Assembly: GCA_963800975.1 (NCBI GenBank)
Contig: CAWDDB010000019.1
Span: forward strand, 124,001 to 188,000
Length of the DNA stretch: 64,000 nt
Direction of reading: 5' to 3'
Source: JALYGY01 sp963800975
GTDB taxonomy: Bacteria > Actinomycetota > Rubrobacteria > Rubrobacterales > Rubrobacteraceae
Shown: piece after piece, positions 7,882 to 16,740 of the stretch
Layout of the letters: every line of letters begins with the position of its first letter
Position numbering within the stretch: position 1 is the stretch's first letter
Notes under the pieces: model-generated
What the model saw: the letters and a program-made list of their open reading frames with translations, nothing else
Told to the model about the DNA's origin: nothing
Database searches by the model: none
Made by a program: the position numbers and the translations under genes

Positions 7882-8481
7882 ATGAAACTGACGACCAACA
7901 CGAACGTCTCCGTCGACGGCGTGATGCAGGGGCTCGGCGGGCCGGAGGAGGACCGCAGCGGGGGCTTCGAGCGCGGCGGATGGGCCATGCCGCTCTTCGA
8001 TTCCGAGACCGCGGCCTTGACAGGCCAGGTCTACCAGCGCGCCGACGCGTTCCTGTTCGGCCGGTGGACATACGAGGTCTTCGCCGGCTCCTGGGGCGCG
8101 ATGGCGGATTCCGAGGACCCCATCGCCGTGGCGTTGAACACCCGGCCCAAGTACGTCGCCTCGACCACGCTCACCGACCCGCAATGGGCGGAGACGACCG
8201 TCCTCTCCGGAGACGTCGCGGCCGCCGTCGGCGAGCTGAAAGCCAAGCCGGGGGGCGAGCTGCAGGTGGTCGGTAGCCTCAGCCTGGTCCGGCTGCTGCT
8301 CGACAACGACCTCGTCGACGAGCTGACCCTGCTCACCTACCCCGTGGTCGTAGGCCAGGGCACGCGGCTGTTCCCCGACTCCGGCCAGGACACGGCGCTC
8401 GAGCTGGTCGAGTCGCGCGCCACCGCCAGCGGGGTGACGCTCCAGGTCTACCGTACGGCCGGGCGCCCGCTGTACGGGTAG
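7882..8481 (+). CDS. Dihydrofolate reductase family protein
   Basis: 199 aa. N-V-S-V-D-G-V-M-Q-G opens the fold; R-A-D-A-F-L-F-G-R-W-T-Y-E-V-F is the core; V-V-G-S-L-S-L-V-R-L-L-L is the nucleotide turn; L-L-T-Y-P-V-V-V-G-Q-G-T-R-L-F closes. It belongs to the subgroup with a G-G-x-E-E-D-x-x-G-G-F-x-x-G-G-W insertion (residues 18-33), like the protein at 32749 and unlike those at 910 and 6423. GAGAAGGAACC precedes the ATG. The 85 bp upstream hold only that SD. Confidence 0.85.
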   Translation: MKLTTNTNVSVDGVMQGLGGPEEDRSGGFERGGWAMPLFDSETAALTGQVYQRADAFLFGRWTYEVFAGSWGAMADSEDPIAVALNTRPKYVASTTLTDPQWAETTVLSGDVAAAVGELKAKPGGELQVVGSLSLVRLLLDNDLVDELTLLTYPVVVGQGTRLFPDSGQDTALELVESRATASGVTLQVYRTAGRPLYG

Positions 8482-8540
8482 GCCACGCCCGACATGACGC
8501 ACGCGACATAGACACCCCATCGAGGAGGCCGGACGACCGC

Positions 8541-8636
8541 CGACCGGACCGGCTGCGGCTCGTCGTGTTCCCGCAGATCCTGGGCGATACGGGACGGGAA
8601 CCGCTCTACGCCGGCCTCCCGGACGTGACGATACGA
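8541..8636 (+). pseudogene. Reductase gene fragment, near copy of 6818-6900
   Basis: GACCGGCTGCGGCTCGTCGT and the following bases repeat 6818-6900 almost exactly and still encode DRLRLVVFPQILGDTGREPL. There is no start and no N-terminal two-thirds. It marks a partial duplication of the gene at 6423. From here to 8987 no intact gene is visible. Confidence 0.8.
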
Positions 8637-8987
8637 CCATCTAGGTGGCACGAATAACCTGCCTCCGTCGTACGCCCACCTGGCTTACCTCGATTTCGAT
8701 GCAGTGGCGGCGGTCGTTGAGCATAGCGCCGTGGGTCATCGTCCGATGGCTCTCCGAGCACCGTGAGATTGAATGCATTATGCTCATTGGGTGGAGGCCT
8801 GAGATTGGGGCTCAGGTGGGCGGTTCGGAGGAGGACGTCTTCCAGCGTTCGAAGACTTGCGTCATTTGGGGCGAAGGGAAACCCCAACTCCGACCGCCTT
8901 CTCGGAGGTGGATGAAGAGGTCCATTGGGCCATGGTGCAGGCTACTCGCACGACCGGATCAGGGACATCGAGGAGATTGGGGACGGC

Positions 8988-10076
8988 ATGGGGAAACGCG
9001 ACGAACCAGGGGCGGCACCGAAGTGCAACTGGCTGACCGGTCTCATGTGCCTGATGGCGCTAATGCCGGTGGCTGTCGCTTGCGGCTCGGGTGGGGGCCA
9101 GGGAGGTGGTCCTCTCGTGATGGCATCCTGGGGTGGAGAGTACTCGGAGGCGGTGGAACAGGAGCTGTTTGAGCCCTTCTCGGAAGAAACCGGCATCACC
9201 GCCACGACCGACGATGCTCCGGGGCAACAATTGGCGAAGCTACAAGCTATGGCCAAAGCGAAGACGGTAACGTGGGACATCGTAGATCTTGGGCAAGAAG
9301 ATGCCCTGGCTCTCGGCAAGATGGGCCTGGTGAGGAAACTTCCTGACGACGTAAAGGCGGATCTCATCGCCGCCGTCGGCAAAGAGAACGTCACGGATTA
9401 TGGCATCTCCTTCGCCTCATACGCGGACGTGTTCGTGTGTAACACCGAGACCGTAACGACGTGCCCCGAGGACGCAGAACAGTTCTGGGACGTGCAAGAG
9501 TACCAGGGGCGGCGGACGATGTACGCGGACGATCCGCTACAGAACGTGATTTACGCCCTCGAAGCGGACGGGGTACCAGAGAACGAGCTCTTCCCGCCTG
9601 ATCTCGATCGAGCCTTCGCCAAACTCGACGAGATCAAACCGCACGTGGATGTCTGGTGGAGCACCGGAGACCAGTCACAGCAGATATTCCGGGACGAGGA
9701 AGTGAATATTGGAATCATGTGGGACGGACGGGCGTCTCAACTAGGGAAGCAGGGTGTGGAGGTATCATCATCCTACGAGGGTACCGTCCTCAGCCGAGAT
9801 CTCCTGGTCGTGCCCACCGACGCTCCGAACCCCGAAGCGGCTTTCGAGTTCTTGCGGTGGTACGCCAATTCCCCCAAAGAGGGGGCCGCCTGGATGGAGC
9901 GGATGGGGTACGGTGTCGCCAACCCGAAGGCCATGAAATACGTGCCGAACGACGTCGCCGAGCTGCTCGTAACGAATCCAAAGAACATGTCGCAGGTCGT
10001 TCCCATGGACGTGGAGTGGGCGGTGTCGCACCGTGAGGAGCTGACGGCGCGCTGGAATGATTGGCTCTCGGAGTAG
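8988..10076 (+). CDS. ABC transporter substrate-binding lipoprotein, spermidine/putrescine type
   Basis: 362 aa. The N-terminus has a basic stretch, a hydrophobic segment and Cys near residue 32 in A-V-A-C-G-S-G, a plausible but non-standard lipobox. The mature part begins P-L-V-M-A-S-W-G-G-E-Y, the classic PotD/PotF-type opening, and has V-T-W-D-I-V-D-L-G-Q-E-D and G-I-M-W-D-G-R-A-S-Q-L. Type II periplasmic-binding fold; the ligand is probably a polyamine or similar cation, judged from family only. It is first of a four-gene transporter operon with permeases and ATPase following directly. The ATG at 8988 precedes the signal peptide; the reading upstream is not signal-like. Confidence 0.88.
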   Translation: MGKRDEPGAAPKCNWLTGLMCLMALMPVAVACGSGGGQGGGPLVMASWGGEYSEAVEQELFEPFSEETGITATTDDAPGQQLAKLQAMAKAKTVTWDIVDLGQEDALALGKMGLVRKLPDDVKADLIAAVGKENVTDYGISFASYADVFVCNTETVTTCPEDAEQFWDVQEYQGRRTMYADDPLQNVIYALEADGVPENELFPPDLDRAFAKLDEIKPHVDVWWSTGDQSQQIFRDEEVNIGIMWDGRASQLGKQGVEVSSSYEGTVLSRDLLVVPTDAPNPEAAFEFLRWYANSPKEGAAWMERMGYGVANPKAMKYVPNDVAELLVTNPKNMSQVVPMDVEWAVSHREELTARWNDWLSE

Positions 10077-10154
10077 GCCAGGGAGATCTGTGCGAGAAGC
10101 AATTGTGGTTGTAGTGTCGGCCAGACCGCAGAGGGCGGGAGAGGAGGAGAGCGC

Positions 10155-11030
10155 GTGAACGGCGGTGTGGCACCCGGAAAACATTGGCGGGCGGGTGCGC
10201 CTCGCCTGGTTGGGTTTGCCCTCGCTGCTCCCGCGCTCCTGATCCTGGGGCTCGTGTTCGTCTATCCGATTCTCATGTTGGCGTGGCAAGCAATATCGCA
10301 ACCCACCCTGGGTCTGACCCAATTCCAACGCTTCTTCGAAAGCGAGGCTGCGGTGCGGGCCCTGCTGACCACCTTCAGGATGAGCGCGATGGTCACCGTG
10401 GTGACGATAGCGATAGGTTGGACGGTAGCGTGGGAGTTGCGCGCCAGCCAGTCTTTGCTCAAGCGCATAGTTCTCTGGTCCGTCGTGTTATTCCCCTTGA
10501 GTACCAGCATAGTTGTGCGCAACTACGCATTTACTATCCTCTTGCAACGGGAAGGCGTTCTGAATGGGAGTCTGATGCGCCTTGGCCTCATAGAAAGACC
10601 GCTTGGCATTCTGTACACGGACGTCGCTGTCATCACCGGCATGGTATACACGATGCTTCCGTTCGCGATCATGCCGATCTTCGCCGCCCTGGTCAACATC
10701 GACCTCGACCTGGTTCGGGCTGCGGAGAGTCTCGGCGCATCTCGTACCCGCGCGGTGTTCTCCGTAGTCCTGCCGCTGGCGCTACCGAGTGTGCTGGCGG
10801 CCGGCACTATTGTCTTCGTAGTCTCTCTGGGCTTCTACATCACGCCTATCGTGCTCGGTGGACCGGAAGCTCCGTTTCTCGCCACCCTTATCGATCAGAA
10901 GATTTACCGTCTCTTCGACCTGCCTGGGGCGGCTGCGGCGGGAACGCTACTCTTCGTGCTGGCTTTCGCTGCGGTGGGCCTCGCGTGGCGAGCGGTAGGG
11001 ATGGAGAGACTCAAGAAAGCGGTCCAGTGA
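10155..11030 (+). CDS. ABC transporter permease, PotB type
   Basis: 291 aa, six membrane helices. The first (residues 17-41) follows a short cytoplasmic tail. The EAA loop A-A-E-S-L-G-A-S-R-T-R-A-V-F-S-V-V-L-P-L, which contacts the ATPase, lies near residue 195. The GTG at 10155 has GGAGAGGAGGAGAG before it. The last base pairs overlap the next permease start (ATGA), so the two permeases are translationally coupled. Confidence 0.9.
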   Translation: MNGGVAPGKHWRAGAPRLVGFALAAPALLILGLVFVYPILMLAWQAISQPTLGLTQFQRFFESEAAVRALLTTFRMSAMVTVVTIAIGWTVAWELRASQSLLKRIVLWSVVLFPLSTSIVVRNYAFTILLQREGVLNGSLMRLGLIERPLGILYTDVAVITGMVYTMLPFAIMPIFAALVNIDLDLVRAAESLGASRTRAVFSVVLPLALPSVLAAGTIVFVVSLGFYITPIVLGGPEAPFLATLIDQKIYRLFDLPGAAAAGTLLFVLAFAAVGLAWRAVGMERLKKAVQ

Positions 11031-11827
11031 TGAGCCCGGGGCGTGCGGCGCGCCTGGTGCTCAAGGCAACACACACCCTGTTCCTTGGAGCGGTAGTCCT
11101 CTACATGATACTGCCTAGCGTCGTGGTCATTGCGCTGTCATTCTCAAACGATTCCTTTATCGCCTTCCCACCCGGCGAATGGGGTTTTCGGCAGTACGGT
11201 GCGCTATTCGGAGAGGATACGTGGTTGGCGCCTTTTGTGAGGTCCCTCCTCATCGCCTGCGCATCAGCGTTGCTTGCGGTCGTGATTGGATCAGCCGCCG
11301 TGCTCGCGCTCTACCGGACGGCGATTCGCGGTAAGAATCTGATTCAGTTCCTGGGTGTAGGGCCCCTGCTCGTCCCCGGAGTCGCGTACGCGATAGCGTT
11401 GTACTCCCTGTTCTCTTCATTGGGCATGTTGGGAACGACTCAGGCCCTGATCCTGGCCCACACAACACTGGCGCTGCCTTTCGTCCTCCTGATCATGGGG
11501 GCGGCGATCTCGAGGGTCCCCCCGGAGATGGAACTGGCAGCGATGAGCCTGGGGGCGAGCAGGTTCCAGGCCTGGCGGGACATTACCTTTCGATTCTTGC
11601 TACCGGCAACGATCGCATCCCTGATCTTTGCTTTCATAACCTCGTTCGATGAGGCTGTGCTGTCTAGCTTCCTGGTAGGCGCGGGGTACGAGACGCTCCC
11701 GGTAGCAATCTTCAACAGCATCCGCTTCGGCGTTGACCCGGTCATAACCGCTATCTCGAGCTTACTGACCGCGGGAACAGGGGCTTTGCTGGTGGCGTAC
11801 GCGCTACTCAGAAGGGGGGCTGAATGA
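11030..11827 (+). CDS. ABC transporter permease, PotC type
   Basis: 265 aa, six helices with the EAA loop A-A-M-S-L-G-A-S-R-F-Q-A-W-R-D-I-T-F near residue 170. The early L-P-S-V-V-V-I-A-L-S-F-S-N and F-P-P-G-E-W-G-F are typical of PotC-like subunits. It starts in an ATGA overlap with the upstream permease and ends in another ATGA overlap with the ATPase, so all three are one translational unit. Confidence 0.9.
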   Translation: MSPGRAARLVLKATHTLFLGAVVLYMILPSVVVIALSFSNDSFIAFPPGEWGFRQYGALFGEDTWLAPFVRSLLIACASALLAVVIGSAAVLALYRTAIRGKNLIQFLGVGPLLVPGVAYAIALYSLFSSLGMLGTTQALILAHTTLALPFVLLIMGAAISRVPPEMELAAMSLGASRFQAWRDITFRFLLPATIASLIFAFITSFDEAVLSSFLVGAGYETLPVAIFNSIRFGVDPVITAISSLLTAGTGALLVAYALLRRGAE

Positions 11828-12978
11828 GGACCGCCGACTCACCGGAAGACAGACAGACGACCGGCAATCAAGGGATGGCGCCTAGCGTGGACGATTCCGT
11901 GGCCCTCCAGCTGGATTCAGTGACCAAGAGGTTCGGTGCCCTGGAAGCGGTTTCCCGCGTGGAACTGTCGGTACGCCAGGGGGAATTCCTGACCCTACTC
12001 GGACCGAGCGGTTCGGGTAAGACCACCATACTGCGGGTTATCGCTGGGTTCGAGGCTCCTACAGAAGGACGCGTATTGCTGGATGGTCGCGACATCTCCG
12101 CGCTATCTCCGTCGGAGCGGGGGATCGGGGTGGTGTTCCAGAACTACGCGCTGTTTCCACACATGACGGTGGCTCAGAACGTTTGCTACCCGCTCAAGAT
12201 GCGGCGCTGGTCTCGCAGCAGGATGCGAGAGCGCCTGGACGAAGTACTGGAGCTGGTACGGTTGCCGGATTACGCTGGCCGATATCCGCGGCAGCTCTCC
12301 GGGGGCCAGCAGCAGCGCGTGGCGCTGGCGCGTTGTCTCGCTTTCCATCCTGCCTTGCTGCTGATGGATGAGCCTCTCGGGGCACTGGATCAGGCGCTGC
12401 GGATCGAGATGCAAGAAGAACTTCGCAGGATACACCGTGAGTCCGGGACGACCATCATCTTCGTTACTCATGACCAGGAGGAAGCGCTGGCTATGTCAGA
12501 CCGTATCGGCGTGATGCGCAACGGAAGCGTCCTTCAGTTCGGCACCCCCCGAGACCTTTACGCTAAACCCATCGACAGTTTCGTAGCGTCGTTCTTTGGA
12601 GATTGCGCGTTGTTGCCCGTAAGAGTGCTCGAAGAGCAGGAAGGGAAGGCCAGGATCGAGGTCATGGGTCGGGAGGATTGGATCGAGGTTGGCGCGCCGC
12701 TCAGCGGACGCCGACCGCTCCTGGTACTGAGACCGGGCCGCGTCCGGCTGAAACCACAGCCAGAACACATCGAGATCCCGGTTCGGGTCGTGGACATGCT
12801 CTACTTGGGAGAGACCGTTCGCATCACAATGCACAACGACGACGTTCAGAGTCTTACGGCCCGTGTCGGCGCCTCAGAGGCGCAGGCTCTGGAGCCAGGC
12901 ATGAGCCTCACCGTCGGTTTCGACCCAGATGACGCTGTGGTGGTCCCCGAGTATCACGCGGAACACGAATCCCCGTAG
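11824..12978 (+). CDS. ABC transporter ATP-binding protein, PotA type
   Basis: 384 aa. Walker A GPSGSGKTT at residues 60-68; Q-loop F-Q-N-Y-A-L-F-P-H near 108; signature L-S-G-G-Q-Q-Q-R near 160; Walker B L-L-L-M-D-E-P; H-loop V-T-H-D-Q-E-E-A. The last 110 residues form the TOBE domain that contacts substrate or regulates polyamine, iron and sugar importers. The first 28 residues are a polar extension absent from most relatives; an ATG at codon 18 is a possible alternative start. It completes the operon; no terminator is evident after it. Confidence 0.92.
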   Translation: MRTADSPEDRQTTGNQGMAPSVDDSVALQLDSVTKRFGALEAVSRVELSVRQGEFLTLLGPSGSGKTTILRVIAGFEAPTEGRVLLDGRDISALSPSERGIGVVFQNYALFPHMTVAQNVCYPLKMRRWSRSRMRERLDEVLELVRLPDYAGRYPRQLSGGQQQRVALARCLAFHPALLLMDEPLGALDQALRIEMQEELRRIHRESGTTIIFVTHDQEEALAMSDRIGVMRNGSVLQFGTPRDLYAKPIDSFVASFFGDCALLPVRVLEEQEGKARIEVMGREDWIEVGAPLSGRRPLLVLRPGRVRLKPQPEHIEIPVRVVDMLYLGETVRITMHNDDVQSLTARVGASEAQALEPGMSLTVGFDPDDAVVVPEYHAEHESP

Positions 12979-13270
12979 GTGCCAACGCCCACCTGGCGGA
13001 GCGCAGCAAGATCCGTCCTCCTTGAGTGCCCGAAGGTCGGTAACGCGATCTACGTGATCCGCTCGAACTGGGATCGCTGGTCGAAGATGTAGAAGCAGGG
13101 GCTCATGGCCGGCGATTCCGGCGAGGTCGTGCGTATTCCGCACCCGGGGGCTGGTATGACCGCGTCAAGCGCGAGCTTGGGGTAGCGTAGCTCTCCTGAG
13201 CGGGCTGGCCGACTGGTCTAACCGTCGCGCGAATACAGGTAGGGCCAATCCCGTCTCAAGAGGGCGGGTT
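12979..13270. other. Gene-free stretch with a decayed coding remnant
   Basis: Between about 13019 and 13190 one plus frame reads ECPKVGNAIYVIRSNWDRWS then a stop, continues MAGDSGEVVRIPHP and, after a frame change, WYDRVKRELGVA. The codon sense suggests a degraded gene, but no family is recognised. The rest holds nothing I can support. Confidence 0.3.
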
Positions 13271-13290
13271 CGGGTGTCGCCCCTTAGCCC

Positions 13291-13554
13291 TCAGAAGTCG
13301 AACACTATGAAGAGTTCGTCTGGCACGAGATCACGGCGCAAGATCTTCGGTGCGTCGAACGCAGCGGACAAAGTCAGACCGCAGAAGTTGAACACCGTCA
13401 CGAGACCATACATGCTGACTACCCGCTCCGCCCAGCGGTCGTGCGGCGCGGCGACGAACTCCGTGAGAATGGCGGCGCTCTCGACCACGTTCGGGCCGGC
13501 CTTGCTGATGGGGGTGAAGAACTTCTCGCTCCGCCGCTGCATTCGTAGGCCCAT
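13291..13554 (-). pseudogene. DUF47/PhoU-like phosphate-transport regulator, truncated
   Basis: From ATG 13554, with AGGAGG seven bases before it, the minus strand reads MGLRMQRRSEKFF then S-K-A-G-P-N-V-V-E-S-A-A-I-L-T-E-F-V, the first helix of the DUF47 (TIGR00153) proteins that accompany Pit phosphate carriers. After about 43 residues the sequence turns into an unrelated 44-residue tail. Normal family length is about 205-215 aa and no pit gene is adjacent, so this is a cut-off and fused copy. Confidence 0.65.
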
Positions 13555-13630
13555 AGGAGGTCCTCCTGGGCCGACGGTACCGCCGTACGCCGGCGCTTCG
13601 CGAAGAGGTTGTCCGTCCACAGCGGACAAT

Positions 13631-13664
13631 AAGTAGAAAGGAGTGGGTACTCTCCTTCCTACTT
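13631..13664. promoter_or_regulatory. Inverted repeat before the DUF47 fragment
   Basis: AAGTAGAAAGGAG (13631-13643) and CTCCTTCCTACTT (13652-13664) pair with one mismatch around an 8-base loop. It could be a terminator hairpin or an operator; no T-run follows on either strand. Confidence 0.4.
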
Positions 13665-13683
13665 CCATTATATAGCGCACCGG

Positions 13684-13702
13684 GGGGCTTGCATCAAGCC
13701 CC
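13684..13702 (+). promoter_or_regulatory. Rifamycin-associated element (RAE)
   Basis: GGGGCTTGCATCAAGCCCC is a perfect 8+3+8 inverted repeat of 19 bp. Length, GGGGCTTG/CAAGCCCC arms and place match the RAE described upstream of rifamycin-inactivating genes of actinomycetes. CATAAT at 13714-13719, 11 bases after its end, can serve as the -10 box. Downstream lie a glycosyltransferase remnant and rph, the gene classes the element is known to precede. Confidence 0.85.
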
Positions 13703-13759
13703 GGGTCGTGCCGCATAATGCCGGCCGAAGCCAGAACCTACGGAATTGGGAGTAGCGAA

Positions 13760-13870
13760 ATGCGTGTGTAGTTGTCGACGTATTGTTCGCGCGGGGACGG
13801 CGCACCGATGGTGGGACTCGCGGTGGGGTTGCGAGCACTCGGTGCGGAGGTGCGGGTGTGCGCGCCGCCG
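13760..13870 (+). pseudogene. Glycosyltransferase (GT1, rifamycin-type?) N-terminal remnant
   Basis: ATG at 13760 reads M-R-V, then a TAG stop, then LSTYCSRGDGAPMVGLAVGL and RALGAEVRVCAPP. This is the hallmark opening of GT1 antibiotic and macrolide glycosyltransferases (S-T-x-G-S-R-G-D-x-x-P-x-V-x-L-A). With Cys for Gly, a stop at codon 4 and loss of frame after about 36 codons it is dead. Its place between an RAE and rph suggests it was a rifamycin glycosyltransferase (inference). Confidence 0.7.
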
Positions 13871-14063
13871 GCGCGTGGCGGCGACGTTCCTCACGGATCT
13901 CGCTGCCCAGGATCATCGAGCCCGGTGGAGTTCCCCTCAAGCAGCGCGTGGTCACGCTTTTCCACGAGGCTGAGCATGCAGCGTACGTACTACGCAAGAG
14001 TCGGTGCACTTCTTCCGCAGTCAGGAGTACAGGAGTGCCCTTTCGCGAGAGGGAGGTGAGCAG

Positions 14064-16658
14064 ATGGGTTGCTACGTGTTGGGTTTCCAGGAGATCGACC
14101 AGACGCAGGCCGCGGTCGTTGGCGGCAAGGGCGCGCACCTGGGGGAGCTTTCGCGGATCGAAGGCATCCGCGTGCCGGCTGGCTTTTGCGTGACGACGGA
14201 GGCCTTCCAGCGGATCACGGCGGAAGCGCCGTCGATCGACGATCGGCTCGATCGGCTGTCGCGCCTGAAGCCGGGCGACCGGGAGGCGATCCGCGCGCTC
14301 AGCGCGGAGATCCGCCGGACCCTCGAAGGGATCGCCATCCCCGACGATCTGGCGGCGGCGATCACCCGCCCGCTTGCCCGGCTCGGCGAGCAAGCCGCCT
14401 ACGCCGTCCGATCCAGCGCGACGGCGGAGGACTTGCCGACGGCCTCATTCGCGGGCCAGCAGGACACGTACCTGAACGTCGTGGGGCCGGCGGCGATCCT
14501 CCAGCACGTCAGCCGGTGCTGGGCCTCGCTCTTTACCGAGCGGGCCGTGACCTACCGCCTGCGGAACGGTTTCGACCACCGGAAGGTCCTCATGGCCGTG
14601 GTCGTGCAGCAGTTGGTCTTCCCGCAGGCGTCCGGCATCCTGTTCACGGCCGACCCCGTCACGTCCAACCGGAAGGTCGCCTCCATGGAGGCCTGCTTCG
14701 GCCTCGGCGAGGCCCTGGTCTCCGGCGTGGTGAACGCGGACGTCTACAAGGTGCGGGATGGCGAGGTCGTCGCTAAGGCGGTCGCCAACAAGCGGCTCGC
14801 CATCTACGCCACGCCGGCAGGCGGCACGCAGGAACAGGCGATCGAGCCGGGGCGGCAAGACGAGCCCGCGCTTACGGATGCGCAGGTCGTGCGGCTCGAG
14901 CAGCTGGCCCGGCGGATCGAAGCCCACTTCGGCCGCCCCCAGGATATCGAATGGTGCCTGGTCGACGACGACTTCCAGATCGTCCAGAGCCGGCCGATCA
15001 CCACGCTGTTCCCCATCCCCACGGCCGGCGACCGGGAGAACCACGTCTACGTCTCCGTTGGTCATCAGCAGATGATGACCGACCCGATGAAGCCCCTGGG
15101 CCTCTCCTTCTGGCAGCTGACGACCCCTCGGCCGATGGCCGAGGCCGGCGGGCGTCTGTTCGTCGACGTCACCCAGGGCCTCGCCTCGCCCGCGAGCCGC
15201 GCAGTCCTTCTGGACGTCCTCGGGAAATCCGATCCGCTGATCGGGGACGCGCTGCAGACCCTCCTCGACCGTGGTGACTTCGTCCCGACGCTCCCGGACG
15301 AGGGTCCCGGCGCGGCGCCGGTTGGCGCGCCGCCACCCCCGATCGAGACCGATCCGGCCATCGTCGCCGAGCTGATCGAGCGCAACGAGGCCTCCATCGC
15401 CGCCTTGAAGCGGGACATTCGGACGAAGTCCGGATCGGCGCTGCCCGACTTCATCCTCACCGACATCCAGGAACTGAAGCGGATCTTGTTCGATCCGCAG
15501 AGCCATCAGGTGTTCATGTCGGCGATGGAGGCCACCTGGTGGCTCAACGAGCAGCTGCAGGCGTGGCTGGGCGAGAAGAATGCGGCCGACACGCTCACGC
15601 AGTCCGTCCCCCACAACGTCACGTCGGAGATGGGGCTGGCGCTCCTGGAGGTCGCTGACGTGATCCGCCCGCATCTGGACGTGGTGGCTTTTCTGCAGCA
15701 CGTCGAGGACGAGGGCTTCCTGGACGAGCTGCCCGAGCTCGAGGGCGGGCGGGAAGCGCGAGACGCCATCCGGGCCTGGCTCGACAAGTACGGCATGCGC
15801 TGCGTCGGCGAGATCGACATCACGAGGCCGCGTTGGAGCGAACGCCCCACCACGCTCGTGCCCCTGATCCTCGGCAACATCAAGAACTTCGAGCCGGGCG
15901 CCGGCCAGCGGCGCTTCGAGCAGGGGCGGCAGGAGGCCTGGAAGAAGGAACAGGAGCTGCTGGAGCGCTTGCGGGCCTTGCCGGACGGGGAGCGGAAGGC
16001 CGAAGAGGCCAAGCGGAAGATCGACCGGGTCCGGACCTTCATCGGGTACCGGGAGTATCCGAAGTACGGCATGGTCAGCCGCTACTTCGTTTACAAGCAG
16101 GCCTTGTTGGAAGAAGCCGGGCGCCTCGTGCGGGCCCACGTGCTTTGTGAGAAGGAAGACATCTTCTACCTCACGTTCCAGGAGCTCCAAGACGTCGTGC
16201 GCACGAACCAGGTGGATGACCAGCTCATCCGCCAGCGCAAGGACGCGTTCAGGTCGTATCAAGCGCTCACGCCGCCCCGGGTGCTCACGTCGGATGGCGA
16301 GGTCATCGCCGGGGCGTACCGACGCGACGATTTGCCGGCCGGCGCGCTGGTCGGCTTACCGGTTTCCGCCGGGACCATCGAGGGGCGGGCCCGCGTCATC
16401 CTGGACATGGCGGATGCAAATCTCGAAGCGGGCGACATCCTGGTTACCGCCTACACGGACCCCAGCTGGACGCCTCTGTTCGTCGCGATCGAGGGCCTGG
16501 TGACGGAGGTGGGGGGCCTGATGACCCATGGCGCGGTGATCGCCCGGGAGTACGGCTTGCCGGCCGTCGTGGGGGTGGAGAATGCCACCCGGCTGATCCG
16601 GGATGGGCAGCGGATCCGCGTGCATGGAACGGACGGGTACGTCGAGATCTTGCCCTAG
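14064..16658 (+). CDS. rph: Rifampin phosphotransferase
   Basis: 864 aa, the normal length of RPH. Residues 1-310 are the ATP-grasp domain (V-G-G-K-G-A-H-L-G-E-L near 20; Y-A-V-R-S-S-A-T-A-E-D near 115; I-E-W-C-L-V-D-D-D near 300). Residues 320-750 are the rifamycin-binding domain. Residues 770-864 are the swivelling phosphohistidine domain with L-M-T-H-G-A-V-I-A-R-E-Y-G-L-P; His822 is the carrier. The enzyme phosphorylates rifamycins at the C21 hydroxyl using ATP. GAGGGAGGTGAGCAG precedes the ATG. PEP synthase shares domains but has another order; here the rifamycin-binding domain sits between ATP-grasp and His domains, as in RPH. The RAE lies 360 bp upstream. Confidence 0.93.
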   Translation: MGCYVLGFQEIDQTQAAVVGGKGAHLGELSRIEGIRVPAGFCVTTEAFQRITAEAPSIDDRLDRLSRLKPGDREAIRALSAEIRRTLEGIAIPDDLAAAITRPLARLGEQAAYAVRSSATAEDLPTASFAGQQDTYLNVVGPAAILQHVSRCWASLFTERAVTYRLRNGFDHRKVLMAVVVQQLVFPQASGILFTADPVTSNRKVASMEACFGLGEALVSGVVNADVYKVRDGEVVAKAVANKRLAIYATPAGGTQEQAIEPGRQDEPALTDAQVVRLEQLARRIEAHFGRPQDIEWCLVDDDFQIVQSRPITTLFPIPTAGDRENHVYVSVGHQQMMTDPMKPLGLSFWQLTTPRPMAEAGGRLFVDVTQGLASPASRAVLLDVLGKSDPLIGDALQTLLDRGDFVPTLPDEGPGAAPVGAPPPPIETDPAIVAELIERNEASIAALKRDIRTKSGSALPDFILTDIQELKRILFDPQSHQVFMSAMEATWWLNEQLQAWLGEKNAADTLTQSVPHNVTSEMGLALLEVADVIRPHLDVVAFLQHVEDEGFLDELPELEGGREARDAIRAWLDKYGMRCVGEIDITRPRWSERPTTLVPLILGNIKNFEPGAGQRRFEQGRQEAWKKEQELLERLRALPDGERKAEEAKRKIDRVRTFIGYREYPKYGMVSRYFVYKQALLEEAGRLVRAHVLCEKEDIFYLTFQELQDVVRTNQVDDQLIRQRKDAFRSYQALTPPRVLTSDGEVIAGAYRRDDLPAGALVGLPVSAGTIEGRARVILDMADANLEAGDILVTAYTDPSWTPLFVAIEGLVTEVGGLMTHGAVIAREYGLPAVVGVENATRLIRDGQRIRVHGTDGYVEILP

Positions 16659-16740
16659 CCGGGCGCAGCCCGACAGGTAGCCGGGCGGCACGTGGTCGGT
16701 CAGCCAGATGCCGTTGGCGGCGGTGGGGGGGCGGGGTTCT

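Noticed and set aside
7444..8640. 398-aa minus-strand ORF
   Set aside because: It lies antisense across the VOC and reductase genes, both of which have SD sites and family motifs; GC-rich shadow frame.
13274..13636. 120-aa plus-strand ORF
   Set aside because: Opposite strand shows the DUF47 start with an exact SD; the plus frame has no homology or SD.
14445..16262. 605-aa minus-strand ORF
   Set aside because: Complete shadow of rph; no motif or SD.
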